From positions 8,112,501-8,176,500 of the forward strand of contig NC_088787.1 in the NCBI RefSeq assembly GCF_949628265.1: a stretch of 64,000 nt of DNA, in the 5' to 3' direction. The DNA is from Cloeon dipterum. Lineage: Eukaryota; Arthropoda; Insecta; Ephemeroptera; Baetidae. The notes under the pieces were generated by a model that searched no databases, was not told the DNA's origin, and worked only from the letters and a program-made list of their open reading frames with translations. This document shows, one piece after another, positions 24,501-36,455 of the stretch (position 1 is the stretch's first letter; each line of letters begins with the position of its first letter). The position numbers and the translations under genes are program-made.

Positions 24501-27500
24501 TACAAGGTCTGTACCAGCTAATTTTCATTTTATTCTATAATTTATTTTTGCTGAAGAAATACTGGAAAGAGCCTAAATATTTCATCAAAAATATTTTTTT
24601 AATTTTCATAAGCAGGCCTCATCCGCAAAATGGGTTTAAAAGGAAAACGTTGGCAATGTCCTAAAATATTTGATTCATAATTATTAATTAAAAATATACA
24701 TTTTTACAAGGAAACTCATGGGATGATTTATTTTAATTTTTGGAAATATTTACGGCTGTGATTTTAGTCGATCGACTATTTCCATATGGTCTTCCATGCG
24801 TACCATTAAATTAGTTCAAACCACGCGATTTAAAGCCATTTGAACAATGGTCAAACTTTTTGCAATGTGCAAAAATACACTATTTGATTTTTCACGCAAG
24901 GAATCAGCGCCTTGAAAGTAATAAAAATAGATCAAAATATTTTTTAGCCACAAGAGATACATAGTGATTTTAGCAAGGCACGAAATGTAATAAAAACAAT
25001 TAAAACCCGACTTTTTGCCTAAAATTTACAATATGAAAAAATTATCGACTTTTGCTTCTTAGCACTATTCAATTAATTAAATTATAGAAGATGAGATTGG
25101 AGAAATTTTTAAATTCGATGGCGCATGCGAGTTTTGGAACTGCAAAATGGAATAAAATCATTAAGTGATATAGAATGGGAAATGATGTTTTAAAATTTTA
25201 TTTCGGGGCAAATTTTTATACGGTTTTGTAATTGTGTTGAAACAGCTAACATATAAGATGAGATTAATCGATAAATTTGTTATTTCTTACTTGCTGGAAA
25301 AGCCGTAAATATTTATTTAAATAGAATTTTAACTTAAAAAATTGCTTAGAGCTTGTAAAAGGATTAAAAATAATATTTCCAAATTTAATAAGCTAATTTT
25401 AACTTGGAAAGCATGTTATAAAATTTTAAAACACTGCAGATATTTTTAGATTTCAAAAAAGAACATTAGATATATTATATCATGTTTAAATTATTCCTAT
25501 AAAATTAAATTTTTAAAATATAAGAGCGCAAATTAAATCCTTAAAGGACAAAATATATTAATTTTATAATCAATTTGCTTCCAATGTTTGTTCTTTATTC
25601 TAAATTCATCTTGGACATTTTCTTAATAATTACGTAATCGCAAAAAATTCAACCTCACAGAAGAATAAAAAATCACTTAAATTACAACTTAAGTGTAAAG
25701 TTATATGAGTTTCCCTAATTAGAGAGAGCCGTAAATTTCCCTAATTAGAGAGAGCCGTAAATTTCCCTGTCAAAATAGAAAAAACTTAGTACTCTTCCTG
25801 TCCCCTTCATTAAATAATTTTCCCAATCACCAAGACAGGATGAATTTCAGAGGAGAATAATTCATCCACCCTTGAAAGAGTTTAATAGCCTTTGAATAGT
25901 GCTGCGCAAGCATGAGCAATTAATCACAGCGTGTGACATACGCATTTGGTTTTGTTTTCCATTGTATGCATATACTCTCCATTTATTTATTTCGTTCTCT
26001 CTTTTAACGATTTATCTGGTGCAGCTGGTGTTCCCGAGTGGAACAACAGTGGTGATCGGGCCGTATCTGTCTTTCGTCAACGTGCACGTCTTCGCCACAG
26101 ACATGGGTCGCACGTCTGGTCTGTGTGGCTCGTTTGACAGAGATGGCTCGAATGACCTCGACTTGCCCAACGGCCAGGGCAGTGCCTGCAAGTACCAGCC
26201 ACGGGCCAGCTGCGAAGCCTTCTCCCAGCACTGGAGGTAATTTATCATATACGCATGTGTGTGTCCGAATGACGCGCAGTCTGGTGTCTCGTTTCCTCAT
26301 TGAAATTTCCGGCCAGCGCCAGCGTGATAGACATTTTTGGGGCGTTTCGCTATCTAATTGTCATTTGTCACGTATTTCGTTTCACTCGCTGATAAAGTTT
26401 GTATGGGGAAAATGATATTGTATTTTTCTGTGGACCTAAAGATGGTTATCGAAGGGAGAATTTTAAGCCGATAATCGTCTACGGTTTTTTTTGTATCACG
26501 AGAAGTTTTAATTTTAATATTGAGATGTTCGAGAAATGATTTTTTCGACAAATTAAACAAACGATTTTAGAGTTTTGGATCAAAAATCCACAAAATATTA
26601 AAATACGAATAAAAATGCTCTGAAATTTCGATGTTCCTTTCTAATGTTGATTTTTTATCAGAAAAAAATTATATGAAATTTTCAGGCCCATCCATTTAGT
26701 TTTTTACACTCAAAATAGTTTTAGAATCTCGGAAAAAATAATCTCTGTAAATTTAAGCCGAGCCAACAGTAAAAATGTTACAAAAACTCAGATTAATCTC
26801 ATTTTTTGTCCCGAAGAATATTTCTTCCTGGTCTTTAAATCTCTAAGAAACGCATCATAATATATTTGGACCAAAAATAGTCAGCAAAAAATTGATTTTT
26901 TTGGCAGAAATGCGATTAAAATATTCAAATTCAGGTCAGCGGGGTCCAGATTCGTGCGACGCGCAGATATGGCGTCCGGTGGAGTATGGCGCGAAAAACG
27001 GTCACGTGAAAATGCGCGAAAAGAACCAAGTTTCTGTCAATATTGTGACATTATTTGCATTACTCTTAACTAATTGTGTCTTTTGGATCGTAAAGACAAA
27101 CTCTTGACACTCGTACGGCAATCCAGAGCTTTTGTTTGCCACATTGAGACACCATCTTGAATCTGCGCAGTTTGTACCATTTTAATCTCACATTTAGCCC
27201 CCGCTAATTCAGGTAATATCTAGCAAATTTGAAACGTACGCGTGTGCTGTTATACTTTTGAAAATGGGAAAATTTCTTTAGCTAACAAAGGGGACATTTT
27301 TATTTATTTATTTTTTAAATATTCTTACAAATATAGAGATCATGGCAACCATACATGAAATTTTCAGCGCAGATTCTCTTGCTAAAATTATAGATCTGCT
27401 TCGAAAAAATAAAATTAGGCACTGTAGCAGTTCATAAATTTTGCATCTGGTATAATGGAAATTCCGTCTCTTAATTTCAGGGTGAAAGAATTCCAAGTTG

Positions 27501-29535
27501 TGGACGTGACGGAAACTGGTCAAATCGACAGGTCTGGGAAAGAAGAAGATGAAGGGCTGTACTGCGCGTGTCGCAGTCCGTACAGCAGTAAAATCTTGCC
27601 CGCAGCATCTAACATCACACTCGTTTTTCTCGAACACGAGTCAAGTAAATGTTGAACAGCAAAAAAAGTTCATTTTAAATTGATAATTTTTAATTTCAGC
27701 AAATGTGATAAAGAAGAGAAGTGACGACGACGTAATTGCGTGCGAGTCCTCGCAATGCTTCCACAAAAACGGAATTGAAATGTCTGAAGAGTACTTAAAA
27801 TTCACTGCGTCCGAAGTAAGAATATGATAATTTTTGTCTTGAGATTTGATTAATTAAATTTATTTTTAATTTAAGAAAAAATTGAATAAGAATTGGTAAA
27901 TTTACTGTTATATTTTTCAGTTTTTCACCGTGAAGGATGTGTTGGAGAAACAAACCGATGTGCTGCTAAAACCGTACGAGAAAATCCAATCTGACGACCA
28001 CGGCGGCGGTGAATGGAATTTGCACGACGCGAAACTTTTCTGCCAGAATTACGTAGCCAATAGTCTTGCTGCCCAACAATGCGACTACGTAGCCGACGTT
28101 AAAGTGTCGGATAGAATTGTCGAATGCGCCAACGACATCCACGTAAGTCCTCTGTTTAATTTTTTCTCTTTCAAACAATTTAATTAACTTACAACCTTTG
28201 AATACAATTCATCGGGATAAAAATTGTAATACTAGACGAAGCAGTCCACATTTCTCTTCCTGCACTGCATCGTGACCGACCGTTTTTGACAATCGCATAA
28301 TTTTTTGCCTGCTGTTCTGCAGACGACGAATGACTCATCTTGGGCAGCAGTGGCATTGAACAACCTCAAGTACGACTGCAAAACCGAAATCTACCGCAAC
28401 CTGTCTCTCTGGGAAGAGACACATGACGGTAAAATCGTGCCGCCGTCCGACCTGCTCAGCTCGCTGTGCATCAACAACTGCAGCGGCACCGGCGAGTGCA
28501 AAAATGGTACGGATTAATATATTTTTCTTAATAAATCCGTGATTTTTTTATAAACCTGAGTTATGGTTAATTTTATAAAATTTATTTTTAATAATTTCAG
28601 GCGTGTGCATGTGCAAGGGTGGATACGTCGGCAGCGACTGCTCGATAAACCAAAATCTGCCTCCAGTTATCACCGGCCTGACCATGAACCCTTGCGACGT
28701 GCAAGAAACCTCGTGCAAGTACGTGATCGTGTCCGGACCGAAATTCGCCGAAAACAATGATCTCCGATGCGGCATTGAAGTCTTCGTCGTAAGCAAAATC
28801 ACGAGAAAATTGTAGTGTTGTTTATAAAATAATTTTTGGAAAATTTCAGGTGAAAGACAGGGATCACACGGCGATTTCGCAGGGCATGACCTTCTCGACG
28901 GCTGAGTTTTTGAGTTTCCAAGCAGTGATTTGCACGGTGCCCACTTTGCCGGTACACTCCGTTGGAAAACATTTCAATAAGGACAGTACAAGGTAAAAAT
29001 TTCAGATATTTTAGTAAATTAGAAAAAAGTAGAGTCATTAGAGAAGAGTAAAATTAGTTTAGCCAAATTTAGATGAACTAAATAAAGCTCCAGCTTCTTA
29101 ATATATTTTCGAATTAATTCTCAAAGTTTTTCTCTTTCCCGTCAAACTCTAAATTTAATTTTGATTAGGCTGCAATTTTACCTGCGAATTAACTTAATTT
29201 TTAAACCTGTTGAATTAAATGAAAAAATCAACATTCTTCTAATCTTCCTTAATTAATAAATGATTTATCCCTTCTATTTTTCCTTCGGATAATTGTCTGT
29301 AAATTTTTATTTGTCTTTTGGTAACTAATCCTCGACAATCCTGCACAGGGCTCTCGTCAAGGTGAGCGTTTGCTATGGAAAGCAGTGCTCGGACCCTCTG
29401 GAGCTGTGGGTGATCGACTCGCGGTGTTGGCACTGCGACCTGGAGTCGCCGTGCGAACCGAAACTGCACGGCCCGTGCTTCTTCTACAACCCGTATTACA
29501 CGGAACCAGCTTCCAAAGAGGCAAAGGCTCAATAG
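13260..29535 (+). CDS. Vwde: VWDE-like secreted protein (von Willebrand factor D and EGF domains)
   Basis: Sixteen exons: join(13260-13510, 16563-16777, 19142-19366, 21553-21776, 21891-22011, 23198-23337, 23386-23565, 24183-24506, 26025-26236, 27481-27644, 27700-27815, 27921-28142, 28323-28506, 28601-28788, 28850-28992, 29349-29535), 1031 residues with all phases agreeing. The ATG at 13260 opens a signal peptide (MLLIVAAAVCVLSGAAAAP). Exons 2-3 hold a cysteine-rich module containing PGWYQFRSLAGN, CPAMNHCGTHYPIWL, ECCGHSMPILLKNC and VYFLQPTPACDMAYCAG, which matches the N-terminal region of vertebrate VWDE. Exons 8-9 (about residues 453-630) form the VWD domain, with HTFDGLVYEHQLQGTFLLY and the hallmark GLCGSFDRDGSNDL. 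Exons 13-14 carry one EGF-like repeat (CINNCSGTGEC, then CMCKGGYVGSDC). The protein should be extracellular. Vertebrate VWDE is longer with many EGF repeats; only one is visible here. Introns 1-3 and 8 are 1.5-3 kb and contain MITEs and microsatellites. Confidence 0.82.
17605..17820 (+). repeat. Dispersed repeat pair, copy A (VWDE-like intron 2)
   Basis: About 200 bp with clear direct similarity to 22396-22590. Shared blocks include GACATG then ATTTCATT, a GATAGGAGAGGG core, ATCACAGAGAGCTGCAA, CTTATCTCTTT and AGGACRAAGCAAATTATT. No terminal repeats or target duplication could be defined. Confidence 0.65.
18520..18579 (+). repeat. (AG)n microsatellite, about 60 bp
   Basis: An uninterrupted AG dinucleotide run of about 30 units in intron 2 of the VWDE-like gene. 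It probably varies in length between individuals. Confidence 0.95.
20804..21065 (+). mobile_element. hAT-type MITE, copy 2
   Basis: 262 bp in intron 3 of the VWDE-like gene. Left end CAGCGGGGGCGAGATCCG, right end ATCTGGACCCCGCTG, forming inverted terminal repeats of about 20 bp. The flanks TGATTATT (20796-20803) and TGATTAAT (21066-21073) are an 8-bp target duplication with one mismatch. Confidence 0.87.
22396..22590 (+). repeat. Dispersed repeat pair, copy B (VWDE-like intron 5)
   Basis: This copy has the same orientation as copy A at 17605-17820 and shares the same conserved blocks. Both copies sit in introns of the same gene, so a local duplication or two insertions of one family are both possible. 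Confidence 0.65.
25708..25770 (+). repeat. Short tandem duplication of about 28 bp in intron 8
   Basis: A unit containing TTTCCCTAATTAGAGAGAGC and then CGTAAA occurs twice in tandem and begins a third time. It is intronic, with no visible function. Confidence 0.8.
26937..27206 (+). mobile_element. hAT-type MITE, copy 3
   Basis: 270 bp in intron 9 of the VWDE-like gene. Left end CAGCGGGGTCCAGATTCG, right end GCCCCCGCTA (terminal G changed to A). It is flanked by a perfect 8-bp target duplication ATTCAGGT (26929-26936 and 27207-27214). Its orientation matches copy 2. Confidence 0.9.
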
Positions 29536-29593
29536 TTAGAGAATAATTCAACTTTGTCAAGCTTTTGTACATTTTCACTTCAGACTTGTGTGT

Positions 29594-29640
29594 TTTATTT
29601 ATGAATAAAAATATAATATATAGCTTTATGAAACAATAAA
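29594..29640. terminator. Interleaved polyadenylation signals of convergent genes
   Basis: Plus-strand AATAAA hexamers for the VWDE-like gene lie at 29604-29609 and 29635-29640. A minus-strand AATAAA (plus TTTATT, 29594-29599) suits PRMT7. The two stop codons are only about 105 bp apart, so the 3' UTRs must be very short or overlap. Confidence 0.6.
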
Positions 29641-32600
29641 TTAAACTAATTGTTCTTTCGGATCGAGGGACATGAAGATGCTGAATGAGAATTCCGTTTT
29701 GCACGCGTCCACCTCGTGGGAGACGTTGAATCGGTAAAAATCGTCCGGGCTTACTTTGAACTCGCCGTCGCAGAAGTAGACGCCTTGCCGCGTGAATTTG
29801 TCCCATTGCACCTTTTCGTTTGGCTTCGGTGGCTCCAACGGGCCTCCAGTCGATGTGGTGATGTTTTTGGTCAGGTTCCATTCCATCCAGAGCGCAAATC
29901 CGTGGCAGGTTCCATTTCTGCGTGAATATTTACAGCTTTCATGAATGAATGAGGAACAAAAATTAAAGAGAAAACATAAAAATGGCAAATCAGAGTTAAC
30001 TTTGTTTAAAAAGAGTGGTTCTCCTGCTAAATTGATGGAATGTTCTTTAAGGTTCCTTAATTATAAATAAAACGGAGCCTTTTCAAATAACATTTTTAAA
30101 TAAAAAAAAGTTCAAAGAGCATGTAAAAATCTAACTTATTTTTTAAAACAAATAGAGTCCCTTGATTCAAATCTGGACAAGATGTTGAATGATAATGAGC
30201 TCCAGAATTAATTTTTTTTTAAATATTTATTTGTTAAACACAACGTATTGAATTTTAATTTTCAGACAAAATAATGAACACTAAATTAATTATTTGTAGA
30301 TGATTGATTTTTGAGTTCAATATTTTTCTAATTGTAAGCTCTTGGAGCAGGAAGTGTAGAAATCATGAATTATGATTTAATAAATCGATATCATTAACAC
30401 TTTTGATGCAAAGCTATACCAAATCTCCCATTCAGGACACAAAATTTATAATTATTTGCTTCCTAATCTTTCTTTACCCCTAAAAGCTGTCACCATTTTT
30501 GCTCTGGAAAATATAGAGCTTGAAATCAACGTTTTTCTGGCCATTTGATTCTGAGTTATTTTTTTGGAAGGGTAAAAAACGCGAAAAAAAATCATAATTT
30601 TGTGAAGAATTGCAAATTCTTGGATCCCATAATTGTATAAAATTTTAGAGCCGTCGTTTCCTGCTCTGAAAACCACTATTTCGGCCAGAAAATACAAATA
30701 AACATCGACCATGAAACTCAAGCCAGATTAATTTCATAGGCTTACGTTAAAAAGGCGCCAGAGTCGCTGTTGTCGAGAGATTCAGATTTGTCGGCAAAAT
30801 CCAGATTCAGAATATTTATCGGCTTGCCGAGGCAGATAGTTTCATACTCCCACAGAGGTTGAGGCTCCACAGGCTCGTCACACTCCACTATTGATTTCTG
30901 TGAACATATTTAATTGCATGTATTTGGATTAAAAAATCACTTATCAAGACTAAGAAAGAAAATATAGTTAAGTGAGGGACTGGTGGGGCGAGATTTATGA
31001 TATTAAAAACCCGTTATGGGTCCACTCTAGGGATGAGTGGGTGGCAATGAGTAAAATAATGGAAAGGAAAATAAAATAAACACGTTTTTCATGTGAAAGG
31101 TAGCTGCTGTTATGGCTCCGCAGTGCTATTTACCTCTAAAATACAATTTATACTCATTTATACTTATTGAAAAAACACCAAATATAAAAAATAAAATTTT
31201 AAATTAATGTTATTCAATCTCCTACTCGTGTAATTCTTTATTTACTATTTTAAATTGAAACTGACTCAAATAATAATACTGAAACAAATAACAAATAAAC
31301 AACTTTATCACGATTTACAGAAATTCCTAGAGCTAATATAAAAATTGAAAATAAAATGTTATAAATTTCTAATCTTAGTCCTTGCAATCGGTTTCAAATA
31401 ATCTAAATTAAAAATCTTCATGATTTCTTACCATTATAAGTTCATCAAAGTGGTCCATTTTGAAGCCCATGCAGGTTCCGAGGGGCGCCCGAATTTTCCA
31501 GAGGTGCGTGAACTGGACAGGCATTGCCCAAATCGAGGCCCCCAGCGGCAGAACACTCTGGCTGCCAAGCGAGCGGAGTTTCTTCCAGAAACGCAGGTTG
31601 TGCCACGGCAGAAGCGCCTCTTCAAAGTACGGTTCCGCCAAGACCAGTTGCGCCTTCTCAATTTTCGTGTTCCACTCGACCTCCTTGTCGCTGGTGAGCC
31701 TGCGCGACCAGCCGCCATCACCCTCGGCACAGACCTTGCTGCCCAGAACCCTGGCAGCCATGATGGGCAGCAGGGAGGCGCCGCCCAGGTAGACCACCGT
31801 GTCTGTCTGATTAAATTTGAGTTTCATCGCGTTCAGGGCGTTGAGGAAGGCGTCCCTGCGAGAGAGGTCATTGATCTGGCCCAGGCGGGTCAACGATAGC
31901 TGCCGATGCAGATCGCATGTGCAGGGTGGCGCGCCGTTTGAACTTTTCACTGAGTTCTGCAATTCATGAGACAAAATTAATAAAGTCTAATTAAAAAGGT
32001 ATTAATTAACAGACATGCTGGTTGTTTAGCTTGAGTTTGATAGGATTGTAATGGCGAAAAACATATTTTTGATTTTAGGAATCCAGAATTAAAAATTTCA
32101 AATATCAAATATAGATTTAAAAATTAATTTTTCCCCTGTAAAAATCTAAAATTTGCGGTCGGAGTGGTCAAAATTTCCACTACTGTACTGATTTTTTCTT
32201 TAAAACTGCCATTTGCTACCTCAATTTCTCAAGAAAATATCTCTGACAATATTTGAAGTCGAGGACTTGAGCTAATAATTAGAAAAAAAATTAAGCTGAG
32301 GTGAAAACATTGCCTAAAAGAAACTGATTTGAATTGAAAAAAAACGTTTTGTTACCACTGAATTGAATTTCTTTTTTTTAATGCAGGTTTTTGCAACCCT
32401 GAAACGTTTCTTTTTTGGTTAAGATTAAAATTGCATCCAAAATAGATCAACATAGAGCTTCAAGAATAAAATATCTTAATTCTCACCTCAGTGAAGAACC
32501 AAAAGTTGAATTCGTCGTGGCAGCAGGTGACTTGGACCTTCTGCCCCTTGACAACATCAATCTCTTTGGGAAAATAGAAAAAAGACTGCATCCAGTGGTC

Positions 32601-33713
32601 CCTCCACTCTGGATTTCCAGCCCAATGCGGCGCACAGCTCAGAGTCACTTTCTTCTCAGGGTCCATTTTCAGGTCCCACCAGAAAAATACGCCTGGACAG
32701 GATCCGTCCGCGATGGCCTCGATCGCTACTGCTTCAGACCTTTTCATGGCCAGGGTTCCGCTGGTCAGGTCAAAGTCCAAGACGGGCACGGGCTCAGACA
32801 GGGCGACAAAATCTTTATTTGGCTCCAACATGGAGATTTGCATGTCGTGCGAGTTGCTGAAGGAGCATTCCTCCATATCTTTAGGCACCTGAAGACAGGA
32901 AAATGAAAATTGATTTTTTTTTAAATTACCTTTTAAAAACCCCTTACCGTCACTTGAACCCTTGGCTCTGGCTGCAGTCTCATCCAGTGTTGAAAAATTT
33001 GGCCAGAAACTAATTGAATGTAGATCGTCGCCGTGCTTGGAATGACAAAGCTCCCAGGCTGTCCAGAAATTAATTACCATGGAACTTTTAAATTTAACTG
33101 TCATTTTACCTCAAGCAAATGGGAATTGGCGTGGCGGAATGTTTCTATGGCCCCTTCGCCAATCAGGTCAGTATCAAAAACCTCAGTTACCAAAATGTTT
33201 GCCCGCTGCTCCAGGTCAACGCCAATTTCCATCTTTGTCGAGTGTTTGTTGACCACTTTGATTTTGTGTCCCATTTTATTCAGTTTTATTATCTTGGTGG
33301 CGCACTCGGCCATCGGACTGAAAGCCTATAAATTAAAAATATAAATTAAAATTCTGAGCTAAATCCTGATGTGATTTTACGACCTCGCAGGCAACAACCG
33401 AGTCTGCACCACACTCTACGGCCATCATGGAGAGCAGTCCTGTCCCTGTCCCAATGTCCAAAACATTGGCTTTCTCTCCCTGTTCGTGCTTCAGACGGAT
33501 TGCGGCCTTCAGCCCTTCTTTGTACAGCTCGTTCTGAAATATGTATAACATTTTTTTTATTGTTCACAGGTTCAAATAATTTTTAAAAAATATTACTCTG
33601 GATGTATCGAAAAGCATGTCAGCAAAGCCGGCTCGGGCAATGTTTTGGTTCCAGTCGAAATCCTCTCCATCGTAGTCGGTGTCAGACAACGAGTCAACTC
33701 TTACTGGAGCCAT
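29641..33713 (-). CDS. PRMT7: Protein arginine N-methyltransferase 7
   Basis: Eight minus-strand exons: join(29641-29917, 30746-30897, 31432-31956, 32487-32888, 32948-33058, 33110-33325, 33381-33533, 33597-33713), 650 residues in perfect phase. PRMT7 is the type III enzyme that monomethylates arginines using S-adenosylmethionine. It consists of two PRMT-like repeats in tandem, of which the first is active. Visible here are DFDWNQNIARAGFADML near the start, SAM motif I VLDIGTGTGLLSM (about residue 63), the double-E loop EVFDTDLIGEG with both glutamates kept, and VVNKHSTKM after motif II. In the second repeat, EWRDHWMQ occupies the THW-loop position and CHGFALWMEWNLT lies near the C terminus. 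Human PRMT7 is about 690 residues, so this one looks complete. It shares an upstream region with Uev1A and is tail-to-tail with the VWDE-like gene. Confidence 0.95.
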
Positions 33714-34171
33714 TGTTAATCTATTTATCACAGGAATTGCACGTAGATCTCAAATCCAAGCCGAAATTCGAATAAAAAATTAAAATATCTTTTATCCTAG
33801 TGCCGATTTGGTCTCTCGCCGTGCACATGTGTGTGTGCTGCTCAATAAACAAGACAACGAGGGCGTAACCAGGCTTAACGCGACTAACGCGAACGCGCTA
33901 CCTGGATTTGACCCATTCTAATAGTTTGAATTTGAAGTAAAAGGGCGGCAAAGCATACGCATCTCCATGAAAAATCTCCACGTGACAACTCATTCCGCGC
34001 CAAACACTCTTAATCAACATGGTCGCCAGTCGCTCCTCATTATTTTCCTTACCTCTGCAAAAGAAGCAGCGCCACCAACACCATCTATGGGCGGAAACAT
34101 GTGATTGCCTCCGCAGCCGCATAGACAGCGCATAGCGGTTCCCGTATGCGTTTGTTTGGTTAAATTGCAAC
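33714..34171. promoter_or_regulatory. Shared head-to-head promoter region of PRMT7 and Uev1A
   Basis: The two ATG codons are 458 bp apart on opposite strands, and both genes are housekeeping-type. The interval is moderately GC-richer than its surroundings and has no TATA box close to either ATG. A bidirectional promoter is inferred from geometry only. Confidence 0.5.
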
Positions 34172-35693
34172 ATGGCCACCCAAAGTGGAGTCGGTGAGAA
34201 GCATTTCCATTATTTTTACGGCCCAAATCCGGCGCAGTTCACGTCAAACGGACCCAAATACCGAATAGGCACTTACATTGCTTGTCCTGCAGCCGAATCG
34301 ACTCATTTTGAGATAACTGAAGCGCGCCAGGAGAGAAAATTAGCCGCTTAAACTCCTTCCTTTTGATGCAATGCGGGCCATGCGACCCAGAATCGCGATT
34401 TCATGTCTTTTTATTCTTATTTAACTCTTTCAAAGCCTAAATATGTTTTAACATTATCAAAAATTTTGTCCGAGCTATGCAGAAATAATGACTTTGAAAG
34501 TGACCTTCAAATTGCTCCAGCTGGCCGGAATTGTTTAAAATTCGGCAGCTCCGCCCATTGGCTTCCGATGCCGGCGTAAACGGAACCGAAAATTTCTAAT
34601 CTTGCTTCCTTATTTGCAGTGGTGCCTCGTAACTTCCGGCTGCTGGAGGAACTGGAGCAGGGCCAGAAAGGTGTCGGCGATGGCACCATCAGCTGGGGCC
34701 TCGAGAACGATGACGACATGACCCTGACTCACTGGACAGGGATGATCATTGGACCCCCCAGGGTACGCTTAACATGCCAATCTTCTAATTTAATTAATTT
34801 TGGCTTTTTTCAATGAAATTTTCCACCGGAATGAAGGTCTTGCTCCTCTTTTTTATAATAAAAAGCTATTAATTTTGCAAAAAATATTGTTCCCTTAGCT
34901 GATTTAAATTCAATTGATTAAAAATGTGTTATGATATTTTTCTCCTAATTATTTTAAAAGTGTTATCTTTTTGTTACAGACGCCCTACGAAAACAAAATG
35001 TACAGTTTGAAAATAGAATGCGGTCCGAGGTATCCTGAAGAGCCTCCTAGTTGTAAATTCCTTTCAAGAATCAATATCAATTGCATAAACACCTCTAACG
35101 GATTGGTGAGTAAAGCTAAATTTTTAAAAACTAAACCAAAAAAATCCTTATCCCTGCAAAATTGAAATTAATCCAGTGGAGTGGTGACAGAGAAATGCAG
35201 GGCGGAGTTCTTTCGCCACTGGTTTTACCCACCTTTTGCCCTTTAATTTGCCCAAATTCTTGCTCTAAAATCGCTAGAAATAATTTTTAATAAAAATGTT
35301 GCATTTTATCATAGTTATTAGTTTTCTTGAAATGTTACCTCAGCATGTTTTTAAAAAATTAATTCAACCCAAACTTTTAGATAACTAAATTCATGATTTC
35401 TGGCGTATTTACCTTTGCACATATATAGTTCACGTGGGTTTTTGCAGGCTTTAAGTTTCAGTTCTCCAAAGGGAGGTCATTGTTATTTAAAAACCCCTTT
35501 TGATATAAACCCTACAGAGATAATTGACGAAATTTCCCTGATTCAATTTCAGATCGATAGTCGGTGTGTGCCAGTTTTATCAAGATGGCAACGAGAGTAC
35601 ACGATCAAAACCCTGCTGCAGGAGCTGCGCCGACTGATGACCGTGAAGGAAAATCTGCGACTCTCGCAGCCGCCGGAGGGCAGTTCATTCTAG
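34172..35693 (+). CDS. Uev1A: Ubiquitin-conjugating enzyme variant Uev1A/MMS2
   Basis: Four exons: join(34172-34193, 34620-34762, 34980-35105, 35553-35693), 143 residues, the normal family length. The N-terminus MATQSG then [19 protein letters not shown], the core [38 protein letters not shown] and the C-terminus [12 protein letters not shown] match insect Uev1A almost throughout. UEV proteins have the E2 fold without the catalytic cysteine; here the region after NINCIN reads TSNG instead of an active-site motif. They pair with Ubc13 (bendless) to build K63-linked ubiquitin chains for DNA-damage tolerance and immune/JNK signalling. An in-frame upstream acceptor could lengthen the last exon (see findings). 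Confidence 0.96.
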
Positions 35694-36455
35694 CCTCCAG
35701 ACAGCCCTCCTCAGTTCCCCTGCCTCACCCACTGATATGAAAGAAACCCTGTTTCCCTTTCTCCCTCCCTCCCTCCCAACCCTCTCTATCTATCTGTTTT
35801 TTTTTATTCAAATCATATTTTGCGAATCCTTGAACACCCACTCACTCACTCACTCACTGACAGGAAAAAAAAAGAATTAATGAACGGTGGTTTTGGATCT
35901 GTTTCCCGGTTGGTTTCAGACAAATCTCTTGAAAGAGCCACGGCGGCGCACGCCAATGGCGACAATGGCGCGTGTACATACTTGTATAGGTTCTCGCTTC
36001 TATTGTTAGACACGCTCTCACTGCATGCGCTTGTTCACGGGCGTGCGCGTGTTGATTTTTACTATTAAGATCGATCATTACGATATATTATTATTATTAT
36101 TATTATAGCTACGGTATAAAAAAAATGCAGATCGTGACTAAAAATTAATCGTGCAAGGATGCATCTAGCTGCCACACCGGCCATGGACAATTTGTTTAAC
36201 GTGAAGATGGAAGGAAATAAATTGCGAGAGTTGAACTTCTAAATCAGCCTTTTTGTCACCCAAACTACCTCATTTGTGAAGAGAAGTGCGATGTGTTAAC
36301 GTTCAATTTAAATTAACATAAAGTTGCGTTTGGAAACTACAATTTAAAACTATTTTCTTGTCTGTTGGTGCAATAATTATTTCAGAGTTTTCAGATATAA
36401 CAAAAGAAGTATTGTTCTACGGATTGCAGGTGTCTGTCCAAATCTAAAGAAATAA
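35694..36455. other. Uev1A 3' region with simple repeats
   Basis: This is probably the 3' UTR and spacer. It contains a pyrimidine run with CCCT units (about 35758-35790), a (CACT)n run near 35836-35860, and an ATT microsatellite near 36087-36105. AATAAA occurs near 36219. No gene is visible. Confidence 0.5.

Noticed and set aside
23780-24664. Open frame of 294 codons on the plus strand
   Set aside because: It overlaps VWDE-like exon 8 in another frame and is AT/low-complexity in the intron part. The VWD domain frame with matching splice phases explains the coding signal.
31420-31899. 159-codon plus-strand frame
   Set aside because: It is antisense to the large PRMT7 exon, which is clearly coding in the minus frame.
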